64,000 nt of DNA from NCBI RefSeq assembly GCF_040412425.1, contig NC_089749.1:19432662-19496661 (forward strand). Reading direction: 5' to 3'. The notes under the pieces are model-generated. The model had not been told where the DNA came from, made no database searches, and saw nothing but the letters and a program-made list of their open reading frames with translations. Below, one piece after another: positions 13,744 through 26,389 of the stretch. The DNA is from Macrobrachium rosenbergii. Lineage: Eukaryota; Arthropoda; Malacostraca; Decapoda; Palaemonidae. The translations under genes and the position numbers were made by a program. How positions within the stretch are numbered: position 1 is the first letter of the stretch; each line of letters starts with the position of its first letter.

Positions 13744-14036
13744 GTTAAGTATACCTTAGCTTAACCAGACCACTGAGCTGATTAACAGCTCTCCCAGGGC
13801 TGGCCCGAAGGTTCTTTTACGTGGCTAAGAACCAATTGGTTACCTAGCAACGGGACCTACAGCTTATTGTGGAATCCGAACCACGTTATACCGAGAAATG
13901 AATCCGAACCACATTACAACGAGAAATGAATTTCTATCACCAGAAATAAATTCCTCTAATTCTTCATTGGCCGGTCGGAGACTCGAACGTGGGCCAGCAA
14001 AGTGCTAGCCGAGAACGGTACCGACCCGTCCAACGG
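13744..14036 (-). mobile_element. SINE-A copy 4 with internal duplication
   Basis: Complete minus-strand copy directly abutting copy 3. About 32 bp around GAATCCGAACCAC and GAGAAATGAAT is repeated in tandem near 13872-13931, a private change not seen in the other copies. The tRNA-like head is at the right end, with B-box-like GACTCGAACG on the plus strand. I could not define a clean target-site duplication. Confidence 0.88.
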
Positions 14037-14040
14037 GGAA

Positions 14041-14272
14041 CTTGATGATATTTATGCATTCTCATTATCGTAAAATTTTTCTGTGTCTGGTATATTTTAT
14101 TTATAGAAATTTATGCCTTTTCATTACTTTATAATTTTTACTACACCTCCATCAGCAGGCCTACATGTGCATTTTTGGATGGAGTCAGCCATTTCACGGC
14201 GGTAGTGGGTTTGTTTTTAGCAGTAACATTCAATTTTAATGGTACAACATTTTTATGATAATATTAATAATA

Positions 14273-14273
<1 letters not shown>
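14041..14273. other. Gene-free spacer
   Basis: AT-rich sequence between the SINE cluster and the TTA repeat; nothing recognised. Confidence 0.5.
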
Positions 14274-14330
<57 letters not shown>

Positions 14331-14331
14331 T
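14274..14331. repeat. (TTA)n microsatellite
   Basis: Trinucleotide tract of about 19 units. Confidence 0.96.
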
Positions 14332-14841
14332 AAAACGGCTAAATATCCATATGATAAAAAGATGAAATGAGCACCATAAACTTGATTAGTAAGCATCTAC
14401 GCAATAAAATACGCCTTATATAGTACAAAAAAAAAGAGATGCCAAAACAAAAAAAGCCTAAAATAAAACACAGGAAGGCTAAAGAGCTCTCAGATCATGC
14501 AGCAGGTACTCTACATAATGTAATAAGATCCGTCTAGCCTCGACCATTAAACAGCTTGCTACTCGAGATTTCATTTCTGGCCGTGGCTGAGCTCTGCTAC
14601 CCTTATGCTCGTTGCTCCTGTAATAAAGGAAAGCTTCATCGTTTCTTAAATCCATTACGTTAACAGAAGAAGGTACTGAATGGGTTAGAGCATATTGCGT
14701 AAGCAGTCTTATGTTTGTACATTTAGAGTTAAGGGCCCTTTAAATGGAGGTAATGTTATAGCATTTAATTTTGGTTTTTACGGTTATTGTTATAATTTTT
14801 CTAAATAAAATTTTCAATCTGGCTCCCCCGAGACCTACAAC
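14332..14841. other. Gene-free unique stretch
   Basis: Mixed sequence with no open frame of note and no repeat family recognised. Confidence 0.5.
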
Positions 14842-14843
14842 TT

Positions 14844-14906
<63 letters not shown>

Positions 14907-15014
14907 ATAATAATAATACTACTGACTGATGATATGATGATGATGATAATAATAATAATAATAATAATTATGATGATGATGATGATTATTATTATTATTA
15001 TTGTTGTTGTTGTA
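14842..15014. repeat. Mixed trinucleotide array (CTA/AAT/GAT/ATT/TGT)
   Basis: A run of (CTA)n to about 14905 passes into AAT, GAT, ATT and TTG trinucleotides. The 166-residue minus frame across it has poly-Ile and poly-Ser runs and is an artefact. Confidence 0.93.
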
Positions 15015-16259
15015 ATGTCAGTTTTGAAAATTATAATTTTACTCTGAATTATAACCTTAAATTCTTTTAAATAAAGACTAAACACACCAGTATGGCTTGT
15101 ACGGCAACCACAGCGTAAGTGCACCTCTTTATAAATTAAACCCCAAATCAATTTGACTCCTCCGCTGGTAAACACTGTTAAGCACGTTGTAGGTAAAACC
15201 GCACGACAGTAAGGCATAACCATGATTTCCGACACTCTCGCTTTGTCATCTTCCGTCATCCGTGCAGTGACGTCATTTTGCAACATTCCTTGGGCTGTCA
15301 CTTGCTATGTGAGTTTGCCTTATTAGTCGTTTTGTTTTTTTTTTTTGTTTTTGCGTAGTGCTTACGTCATTATTCTTCTTATTCTTGTATGTTTGTTTTG
15401 CTCGATTCTTTTATCCGTCGCTTGCTATCTCCTTCTCGGTATTTGTATTCATATTTTCTTTTTTATATGATTTAAATTTCTGATTTTGAAAATTTTAAAT
15501 ATTTAATTATTTATTCTAGACCTTTGGTCATCATTGGCCCTAACTTTTTCATGTATAATTTGGGAAATGATATTTATCATTTCCTGTCCTTTTTTTTTTT
15601 TAAAGAATTTTATACTTCAAGATAAAAAACCATGCAAGTTTTTTTTATGGTGTATTTATCTATGCATTAACGTACGTCATCGGTTCGTGATCAAGACAAT
15701 AACCTTTTCAAGTACTTTAAGATGTAGATTATATTTCTGCAAAAATCAATTCTTTTTTTCCCGGTTTAAGTTTTCGAGATCAGATGGACTAACATCCGTT
15801 CTTTACGTAGCCTCCGACTTCTTTTATTTGTGTAAATTGTATAACACCGTATTAAACATGGAAGGAATATGTGTGTGTGCGTGCGTGTGTGTGTGTATTT
15901 TAGGTTAGGTGCGTGCCCAGTTCTCTCGAAATCACTATGATTATAAACGTGACTTCCTATCCATAACCACCCTTCTGTGTGTCGGCTTGCATGACCCTGT
16001 ACCTTTATAAACTATAAACAGAAAGTCGCGTAACTGATGCTTTCATTTCTTGAGTGTTTTTATGGTTAAGCGTATAATTAACAACTGATTTATAACTGTT
16101 ATAAATATATAAAGGATGGCATATATTTAGAATGTTCGTGTTAATGATGATGAAAAACCATTGTCTTCGTCCAATTAGATCATAGCAGCCCCATCCGTAA
16201 GTTTTAGTTTAAATCTTCTCCGTACAAGGGTTGGGCCTGTGGAGTTAGAATAATGGACG

Positions 16260-16262
<3 letters not shown>
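15015..16262. other. Gene-free stretch
   Basis: AT-rich with T-runs and a short TG-rich patch near 15870-15898. The 124-residue plus frame at 15534-15908 has a T-rich composition typical of random pyrimidine sequence and no recognisable domain. Confidence 0.5.

Positions 16263-16320
<58 letters not shown>
16263..16320. repeat. (CT)n microsatellite
   Basis: Perfect CT tract. Confidence 0.97.
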
Positions 16321-16324
<4 letters not shown>

Positions 16325-17940
16325 TTGCTTTACATCCACTTAAGATAATGCATCAGAATTAAAGTTGAAAACCTAGTAGCATTGCTTTTCATATTCAGTT
16401 AAGTGTGAAGTGCAACTATATAATTATTATAATTATAAGTGTTTCCATTCTTTATCAACATTCCTCATCTATGTAATTGATGTTTTTCCAGTTTTCGAGC
16501 AGAGAAGATTGTTTGTCACGTTGTTTTAATGATAATATTTAGAGTTTTTCTCTAAAACAGTAAATTAGTTTTAAAGTTCACTTGCAACCTGGTTCCCTGA
16601 GACCTAAGTGCATCCAAAAATTTTGTATAGTTTGGCCACTGAGATTAGTATATCATCATAGTGATTTGCTGATCTTTATACCACTTCACAAGTTTTAGAA
16701 ACTGAGATACCTGAAGCCATATGACTCCTAATGTCTGAATTTAATAAGGTATTTACTCCCAGACAGCGGTGATTGCAAATTTCAAGTTTCTGATACGCTG
16801 CTCTCAATATTGTTTACAGAAGAGCATAGCCCTTATTGGTGATGATAATCCCCCGCCAGTAAATCCGAAGTTTCTCGTTTTGTTGTTTCTCAGAATTTTT
16901 CTAGAAAGAAACATGCTCTAAACAAAAGTTTTATCTATTGCTCCTGGTTACTGTGAATTTCCATGCGATACTTAAAGGTTTGGTTGCGTCTCTTCACACT
17001 TTTTTTTCCAGCAGTAAATCGGAAATGATGGTCATATTGTGAGTTTCACCGTTTTAGTCTTTAAAATTTTTAGTCTTTCCCTAAAAATGTATTTGTTATC
17101 AGCATGGTGGTCCATGTGGCAAGTTGTAAGGAGTGGTTCGGTATCTGAAATTACCTGTGCACTAATGCTGGTGTTCCGTCATTAATGAAATCAGGCTCGT
17201 GGTGACGTTAAGTTTCTTTTGGGAGATGGTTAGCAAGCCTTTTTAGAAACTGGTACCTATGAGGCTGTGAATTTTAGATAAGGAATTGCTTTGCTGATTT
17301 AAAAGCAACTGTCGCTCGTCCAAAACTGGTAAATCTTTGAGTGCTCAGGGTTGTAAACTTCCACCGTGATCCCATATTGTTTTCAGCAGAGTTGCTATTG
17401 CGGTTGCAAAAGTCAGCTTTCCACAAATCAGTAGTCGTCAGGTCCTTCGGCCAATAATCCTACCCATGAAATTTTGAAGAATTGTTTAATTTAGTTTCTA
17501 GTAAATATAGAGTTTGCGAATTAAGCAACATTTTAGTTGTGTACTCAAATAAAAACTTGTCTTTCCATTAAACGGAATATGTGAAAGTGCGGCATTAGCA
17601 TCGTATTTTGGTACGCATTGTCACTTTAAATTACGCATTCAAATAAAAACTAAACGTCGAAGTTGTAAGATGTGAACGAAGGGCACTAATCATCATTGGG
17701 GTTGTGGAACTAGACAGGAGAGAATGAATACTAAAAGCAAAAATCCTCCTCATCACTGATGCGCGCCCAGAACTTCTCGTATCATAAATATTCATGTAAA
17801 TATGACTTGAATTCCCGTGCGCTGATCTTCATTTGCGTCCACCTTTCCTTTGAAGATGTAATCCAATTATAGCCAATTGCCTATTTAATCTCCGTGGTAG
17901 CCTTTAATTAATAATGGATGAATTCATTGAGAGAAACGTT
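16321..17940. other. Longest repeat-poor stretch, no gene seen
   Basis: About 1.6 kb of ordinary sequence without microsatellites. No open frame of 60 codons or more was found on either strand. It may be an old, decayed transposon or unique intronic DNA; nothing is recognisable. Confidence 0.5.

Positions 17941-18007
<67 letters not shown>
17941..18007. repeat. (CT)n microsatellite
   Basis: CT tract with one GTCT interruption near 17977. Confidence 0.96.
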
Positions 18008-18014
<7 letters not shown>

Positions 18015-18179
18015 TTACTTAAAAGCAATTTATTCTGGTATTTGTAATTCAATTTTTTTATCTGGAGTCTTCTGTTGAGTCGTACATATTTATTTAACAT
18101 CTAATCATATCTTTTTAAATCGACGGGAGAAAACCAAAATAATAATTGAATTAATATGAAAATCACCGCGAGTAATAGA

Positions 18180-18420
18180 TGAAGCCATCTACCCTTGACA
18201 ACATGGCCTGCCTTTTTTGCTTCATCCGGCCCGGCCATGCTGCGACGGAGGATTAATTAGCATATGCTTTCAATACAGAGGCGGTGTGCGCCGCCTCCTG
18301 CGTCCTCCATACGCAATTAAGGAAGGCGTCGTCCGGGAAGGACTCCTCCGCTACCAAGAGTTCATCCCGTGCTACTCAAGATGGCGACCGAGAGAAAGCA
18401 GGCTCTGATTCTTTTTTTGT
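18180..18420. promoter_or_regulatory. GC-rich complex island, candidate regulatory element
   Basis: Sharp rise in GC and complexity compared with flanks. It contains GATTAATTAGCATATGC at 18251-18267 (homeodomain TAATTA fused to a POU-like half site), a small GC hairpin (GAGGCGG 18278-18284 with CCGCCTC 18291-18297), and an AAGATGGCG word (18378-18386) like a YY1 site. The 63-residue open frame is not homologous to anything I recognise. Function is inferred. Confidence 0.38.
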
Positions 18421-19686
18421 CTGCGTCCTTGCTTTATTATTTTTTTTTTTTTAGGAAGGTGTTAGAGCGTTATGTGTGGTTTGGTTGTGCGGTAGTACGT
18501 GTCTTTCGGTTTAATAACGCATACATTAATGCTTGTTGTTAATAATGAATCGTTCTAGCGATAGCCGATAGCCAAATTACAAGAACGGTTCTTGTTTGCT
18601 TTCGTAACGGTACGTTCCTTGCCTAATTTTTTGTTTCTTGTTTTCCTGAGATATTAACACTTTTAAGTGGTTTGGGAGGGTCATCGATTTGTGTTGGAAT
18701 ATATTTTTCTTTGTTGCGTTTCTGGTGTTTTTAGGTTTGTTACCGAAGCCTCAGCAACGTGTTCTTGTCATTTACTAATACTGATAAATCAACCGATTGG
18801 AAAATGTCAATGTGACTGTATTGCTGGAATTACAGGATAAGTTAAAACAATCCTTGACAAAGCTGTGACATTATTGCTCGTATTTCATTTGTGTCTTTAC
18901 TGTGTTAACAAAGAAGCAAATCGATCCTTAAGGCTATATTTGCCGCTGCAGTTAACGAATTTAATTCTAAAAGTGATTTAAGAAATTCAAGGCTTAATGT
19001 CACTGCTGTGTGCTTTACTCCCTGGATCTGAGTCACAGGTTTGGTCACCGATCCGGTTTCGTTTTATATTGCCAGGTCATTTTAAACTCTTTAGGTTTAA
19101 GAGTGCTGGGGAATCACAGGCATTTAAAGGTGAAAGTATTAGATGATAAGGTTTTAGTCGCATCTAATGGAAAATGAGATTTTCTGGACAGATTTTCTAT
19201 TTTGTTCCTACACAAATACAAACCTTCGTTCTTAGGATTTAGCTTGCGAACGTGGGCTGAGTCTTAGTAAAGAACTTCAGGTTTGTATGTTATGAAAAAT
19301 ACAAATTCCTTTAAAAATGTGCTATTTTTTTTAAGGAGATCGAGACGGGCAAATTTTGTCACCACAAGTGTATTTAAAGTTTTGTTTTAATCCTTAAAGG
19401 ACGGTGAATGGTTTGTTTCTACTTTTATAGGCAGGATCAGTGACTCAGGAAATACAGAAGAAAGCAAAGGATTCCAATGTCAGGGAAACAAAACAGTTTT
19501 AAGCCAATAGAGGATTCCTACAAAATATTTGTAGAAATGAAAGTCTTCATCACTTAATCTGAGTTGCGGGGACGTGGGAATAAGGGTTTTTAATAATGGT
19601 GGCTGATAAGAGCTAGAAAATTACTTTATTTGATGTAGATTATATTAATTGTTAGGTTAAATATGGTTCCAATTATGGTTCTCCTG

Positions 19687-19689
<3 letters not shown>
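18421..19689. other. Gene-free unique stretch
   Basis: Mixed T-rich sequence without recognisable coding, tRNA or SINE signals. Confidence 0.5.

Positions 19690-19736
<47 letters not shown>
19690..19736. repeat. (TTA)n microsatellite
   Basis: Trinucleotide tract producing a poly-Leu artefact frame. Confidence 0.96.
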
Positions 19737-19935
19737 GAGGCCTCTTTTTTATAATTTTATCAACAATTTTCTTCATACTGTTACTATAAAGTTTACTGTT
19801 ACTATAAATGTAAACATTAATTTATCAGCAATATTTAATAGGCACTCATTTGGTTGGGTCTATGGAAACCTTTTCAGATATAGTTGGTAGGGAGCGCCAA
19901 TAACACCAGTGATGTTAATAATAGAAATATGCAAT

Positions 19936-19936
19936 A

Positions 19937-20006
<70 letters not shown>
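19936..20006. repeat. (AAT)n microsatellite
   Basis: Trinucleotide tract of about 23 units, complementary in sequence to the TTA tract 200 bp upstream. Confidence 0.96.
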
Positions 20007-20553
20007 GTTCATCATTTCAGGAGAACTCTTTCAGTGAAGATAGGCATACTGATTGCCCTGTAATTGTTCTGTGCATCCGAACAGATGTAAATATTGAGCC
20101 GGAATTAATTTTTCCATATCACATACCTTCCACTGAGAAGACTGTATTCGCTATTGGCGTCACCTTTTTCATATTTCTATTTAGGCCATTTCAACAAAAA
20201 AAAAATGTTTTTCTGAAAATTTTATATTCTGATTTTGCTTTGGATTTAATGTGTAGTATAGAGAGACAGCAAATAAAATCTTTTTCTTTCCTAAATAAAG
20301 ATCTCAAACAAGTGATTTTTGAAGTTTACTGAATACAGGATATTTCAGTCCACATTTTAACTGAGCCATCCCATGAAAGTGATTACTCAAGTTTAACTGT
20401 CATGGTTAATGATCAAGGTAATTACTCAAGGTTTAACGTATGGTTAATCATAAAATTGTCGCGGTTAGGTATACTAAACTTGGCTATCAAAGAAAAAATT
20501 ATGATTGCTTCGTAAATTTTCGCAATTATAAAAACGTGAAAACTGTATATATA
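20007..20553. other. Gene-free stretch
   Basis: AT-rich unique sequence; nothing recognised. Confidence 0.5.
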
Positions 20554-20595
<42 letters not shown>

Positions 20596-20597
20596 AT

Positions 20598-20635
<38 letters not shown>

Positions 20636-20643
20636 ATAGAGAG

Positions 20644-20691
<48 letters not shown>
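20554..20691. repeat. (TA)n-(GA)n compound microsatellite
   Basis: TA tracts at 20554-20592 and 20604-20632 are followed by a GA tract at 20648-20691. Confidence 0.95.
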
Positions 20692-20694
<3 letters not shown>

Positions 20695-20940
20695 GGGGGG
20701 AACCACTTTGTAGTAATGTTCCTCCCAATTCATGTCCTGAATGGAGAATACGACGTTTCAGTTGATGGAAATCCACCTTAATGAATTCAACCTTTTGCAG
20801 AGAAAATATCTGTGACACATGATGTTGTAAAAGAAAAATATGCTCAAGATTGTAAAACGTTTTACTTACTAGTTTAAAACGTATCTCAACTTTAAATTGA
20901 AAACACTCGGAAAGGAAAGTGATGCTTGTGGTGTTCGTAA

Positions 20941-21035
20941 GTGTGTGTGTGTGTGTGTGTGTGTATTATACATACATATGTATAAATACATATATAATAT
21001 AATATATATACGTATATATATTATACATACATATG

Positions 21036-21072
<37 letters not shown>
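20941..21072. repeat. (TG)n and (TA)n with duplicated ATACATATGTATAAAT motif
   Basis: TG at 20941-20964, then two near-identical TTATACATACATATGTATAA segments separated by TA-rich sequence, then TA to 21072. Confidence 0.9.
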
Positions 21073-21076
<4 letters not shown>

Positions 21077-21330
21077 ACATACATATTTATATGAATGACA
21101 TTATATTTAGCATATTCAAGAATGTCAATGGCGAACGAATGCATTACTCATCATTCACAGCGTAAATAAGAGTGTAGGCGTTGTGTAGAAATTCGAACCG
21201 GCGTCTGTGGTTTCTCTATGTGCTGAGTAACTTTGCGTGTTGCGTGCATACGGGCTTTACCGATTGCGTGCAAATAGGAGTAGGAACTAGCTTGCCGTCT
21301 AGCAGGAAGCGCAGCCTGCTTGCTTATTAA
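21073..21330 (-). mobile_element. Possible tRNA-derived SINE (family E)
   Basis: On the minus strand a B-box-like GGTTCGAATTTC lies at about 21189-21200, with tRNA-sized sequence upstream. The element would run into the (TA)n tract ending at 21072. This layout matches the other SINE families in the window. Only one copy is present, so the boundaries are guesses. Confidence 0.35.
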
Positions 21331-21509
21331 ATTAGATCGAATCGTACCTGATGTTAACACTTAGCGACAATAAAGAAAACCCGAACTGAAACTAGTCATT
21401 TTGGCCACGGAATTAAAGCATGCTGGCTGTGCTTTGCTCCCCCCAACCCAGCAAACACCCTACCTCCATTCAGACCCTATTTTAAGCATCTCTTGTCCTC
21501 CCCTGCCCC

Positions 21510-21720
21510 CTTCAGCCAATGACAAGGGCGATCGCTCCGTCGCGACGCCTTTAGCTTCAGTCGCTGATTGGTCCATATACACTTTTGTTCTTTTTCTACC
21601 TGACAGCAGGCGGCGTCAAAATGCATTACACGTATTATTAATGACGTAATTCCAGCATCAGGCCGGAACTATAAATTCCGATGACATGCTCGTTGCATGG
21701 ATTACCTCACGTGAGAGTTG
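21510..21720 (+). promoter_or_regulatory. Promoter-like cluster (CCAAT, inverted CCAAT, CRE-like, TATA, E-box)
   Basis: In order: CCAAT at 21516-21520 within CAGCCAATGA, inverted ATTGG at 21567-21571 within GCTGATTGGT, TGACGTAA at 21642-21649, TATAAAT at 21670-21676, and CACGTG at 21708-21713. CpG-rich words (GGGCGATCGCTCCGTCGCGACGCC region, 21526-21549) lie between the two CCAAT motifs. The spacing fits a polymerase II core promoter firing rightwards near 21700. No downstream exon could be recognised, so this is inference from motif arrangement. Confidence 0.35.
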
Positions 21721-21744
21721 TTGTAGGATGATGCCTGACACACA

Positions 21745-22095
21745 AAGGAGGGTGGGGTTAGGGGATGGGGAGCGGGCCTTGGGGGTGTTAGAAGAGAGAT
21801 AGAGGGGGACCAGAATTGGGATACGGGGAGGGAAGATGGTGGGAATCGGTAGCGGGGAAAGATGGGGATTTGGTCTGGGACGAACGATATGGGGGGAAGA
21901 GATAGGAGAGGAGATGGTAGGGTAGGATATAAGGGAAAGGATGGGGTGGGGCGAAGTAGGATTTGTGTTATGGGGAGGTAGGATGAGGATGGGAGACGGG
22001 GTAAGGACTGGCTGGCGGCAGGCTGGGTGTAAGAGGAGAAGGAAGAAAGGGGGCGGGGAGGGGTGGGGGTGGAGGGGAGGGAGGGGCGGGGTGTG
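21745..22095 (+). other. G-rich strand with G-quadruplex potential
   Basis: About 350 bp in which the plus strand is dominated by G runs. Runs fitting four G-tracts with short loops occur at 21750-21770 and again at about 22049-22090. Open frames on both strands (proline/serine-rich on minus) are composition artefacts. It lies immediately downstream of the promoter-like cluster. Confidence 0.7.
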
Positions 22096-22274
22096 CACAG
22101 GAGAAACACGCTCCGTTGGCTACAATAAGAATCCTAATGACTCTCCTTCCTACCTTTTGGCAGCTATTATAGATGTCATTTGTGTCCGTGATGTGTGCGC
22201 TTCCATCCGCGGTGACGTTTCATTTATTTTTATACGTATCGCTCTCTTCCGAAACCAGCAGCCCTTATTTTTTT

Positions 22275-22300
22275 GGTGGGGGCGGGGGTGGTGGGGGAGG
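22275..22300 (+). other. Second G-quadruplex-type run
   Basis: Consecutive runs of three to five G separated by one to three bases, about 180 bp downstream of the main G-rich block. Confidence 0.6.
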
Positions 22301-22410
22301 ATGACTTATCCGTCCACCTTCCCAAAGCGGTTTACGGCTATACTGTATTCTCTTGAAGTTCTATATCGCTCAAAACTAAATGTATTGAAATTCGTTGATA
22401 AGCTCTGTCG

Positions 22411-22413
<3 letters not shown>

Positions 22414-22486
<73 letters not shown>

Positions 22487-22493
22487 CACACAG

Positions 22494-22587
<94 letters not shown>

Positions 22588-22625
22588 CATACATATATAC
22601 ATACATACATACATACATACGCATA
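22414..22625. repeat. (TA)n-(TA)n-(CATA)n compound microsatellite
   Basis: TA at 22414-22478, a short ACACACAGTAAA-like break, TA at 22497-22583, then CATA tetranucleotides to about 22620. The 265-residue frame from 21941 crosses this and is an artefact. Confidence 0.96.
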
Positions 22626-22739
22626 CGTATAAATTTATATACATACAAATTCATACACGAATATACTGTATAGGCATAAATATAACAGTGGCTGTTACAG
22701 GTACAATATATATTGTAAAAAAGTTATCAACTGTTTAGA

Positions 22740-23640
22740 TTAGGCCGGCCTTATACCAGCTTGAGTCCTTGCCCCAAGAGAAGTTTGGTAAGATATGGAC
22801 CTCTGGTCACTTCTATTAGCGTAGTTGTATGCATTATGTCACTATTTATTTAAACTTTTTTCTCTGTCAAGCTATAAAAGAAAAAAAAAATGGTTAAAGA
22901 TACTGCCACCTCTAACGAATGCTGTAAAACCTAGAAAGAACTACAATAAACAACATAAAAAAGAGTGAAAAAAATAAAGATTTAGTTAAATATTTCATTC
23001 ATAGAAGATTGTCATGATCACTGACTGAGAGAAAATTTTTATCTCGTCACATTAGAAATTTGTGAAGAATTAGAAAAAAAAGGCTTGTTAATAGCATAAG
23101 AAACTTGAAAGAAAACAATGAATGTTATATAAACTGATTCCTGGGACAATGAGTATTAGGTGACCTCCGAAAACAAAAGAACAGGGAAAAATTTCTGGAG
23201 AAGTGCGTATCTGGTAACGTTAAATTTCATACAAAAAATATCAGTCAAGAAACGGACCTAGAAAGAAGTTGCTCGTCGAGTGAGTAAAAACGAAGGTGCT
23301 TGGCAACAGCAGTAAAAAATACGCAAAAGAATGATATTAGCTTTTGTAGATAACGAGTCCCGCGTGAAATAAAAAGAAAATAAGAAACGAGCAAACATAA
23401 AACTTAACCTGGCAAGAAAAGATTTTTACACCCTGAGAATAGAAGCAGGTAGTAATAGCAAAAAAAAAAAAAAGAAGAATAAATTTTAATTGCAACGTTG
23501 CTTTCGCTTGTACTCAATACCCACACTGATTCCCCCGCAAGTGACGCCGTCCAAACACCGTTGATTAATGACTTGCGAAACCAGAGTCTGATGATATCAA
23601 ATTAAACGCTCGCATCGGGAAGAGAGCTGCCTCGGTAAAT
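22740..23640. other. Purine-biased gene-free stretch
   Basis: A-rich and purine-biased plus strand, similar in style to 3.2-5.3 kb, with no open frame of note. Confidence 0.45.
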
Positions 23641-23654
23641 AGTACAGATAATTA

Positions 23655-23935
23655 CAGATTATTTATCTTGAAGCTCATTTCTGGCTCTCGTGTTTTTTTT
23701 TTCTTTTATTTTTTTTAATGAGCTGAGTGTTTTTTTTTTATCTTGAAGCTCATTTCTCTTTTTTATGAGTTGAACGAATTTGATTTTCTTCCTGAAGTTC
23801 ATTTTTTTTTATTAGTTAATGAGTTGATCGAATTTTTGGTTGCTCTGGTATTTTTGGAATTTGATGAATTTTTTTACATTGCTCATTTTCATGGACTGAA
23901 CGGAGTTTTTTTTTTTTTTAGTTGGGTGAATTATT
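23655..23935. repeat. Degenerate tandem repeat coupled to poly-T tracts
   Basis: Four or five degenerate units of about 45-80 bp. Each combines a CTTGAAGCTCATTT-like word, a T run, and an ATGAGTTGAACGAATTT-like word. Unit starts are visible near 23665, 23741, 23788, about 23845 and 23880. The 64-residue plus frame is a by-product. Confidence 0.7.
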
Positions 23936-24231
23936 AGGTAATATTAACGTTTAGTGAACCTATATATTTTTTAAGTAAGTGGGGAATACAAAAGGAGTTG
24001 CCGGATGTAGAGGAGGTTAAGACAGTAATAAGAGAGGGCGTAAGGTGACAAGTCAGAGGAAAGATTAATAGGAGAAATCAAGATAAGGAGGATGGACAGT
24101 TAAATAGACATATGTAAAATATGCAAAGATTGTTATTACAGAAGGCTGAGTAGAGAAATAACTGGAACAATAGAGGTGAATGGTACAGTCTAATAGAAGT
24201 TATACAAACACAGTCACAAGCACACGCACAC

Positions 24232-24242
24232 GCACTCGCGCG

Positions 24243-24278
<36 letters not shown>

Positions 24279-24300
24279 GTGTGTGTGTATGTGTGTGTTT
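24232..24300. repeat. (CA)n-(TA)n-(TG)n microsatellite
   Basis: CA with CG interruptions to 24253, TA to 24278, then TG. The tract is self-complementary as a whole. Confidence 0.94.
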
Positions 24301-24520
24301 GTGCAGATATATTTCTAAATGGAGTGCCCAAATTTCAGTGAGGACCTTTCCTCTTCCTGATTTCCTAATGTTTTAGAATAAAACTTCCACTGCAAACTTT
24401 TGATCCTAGTTTGATAATACAGACTACTCTTCCTCCTCGCCAAGATTCGAACCGTGTCCAGGAGAAATAATAGTTCAGTACTTGGTCATCCACGATATCA
24501 CGAAAATAGCGCGCGCAATC
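24300..24520 (-). mobile_element. tRNA-derived SINE (family F), likely
   Basis: Minus strand: B-box CGGTTCGAATCTTGG at 24440-24454 lies downstream of tRNA-sized sequence starting near 24520. The body then runs leftwards into the CA/TA tract. This head-body-microsatellite layout matches the clearer SINEs here. Only one copy exists in the window. Confidence 0.5.
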
Positions 24521-26385
<1,865 letters not shown>

Positions 26386-26389
26386 TTTA

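Noticed and set aside
14801..15301. 166-residue minus-strand frame
   Set aside because: Dominated by poly-Ile and poly-Ser from trinucleotide repeats; the remaining residues have no recognisable domain.
21658..22109. Proline/serine-rich protein on the minus strand (135 and 146 residues)
   Set aside because: Two overlapping frames of the same C-rich strand; composition explains both.
21941..22738. 265-residue open frame, the longest in the window
   Set aside because: It is a G-rich (Gly/Arg/Trp) stretch joined to an IYIYIY translation of a TA microsatellite, with no domain and no plausible gene structure.
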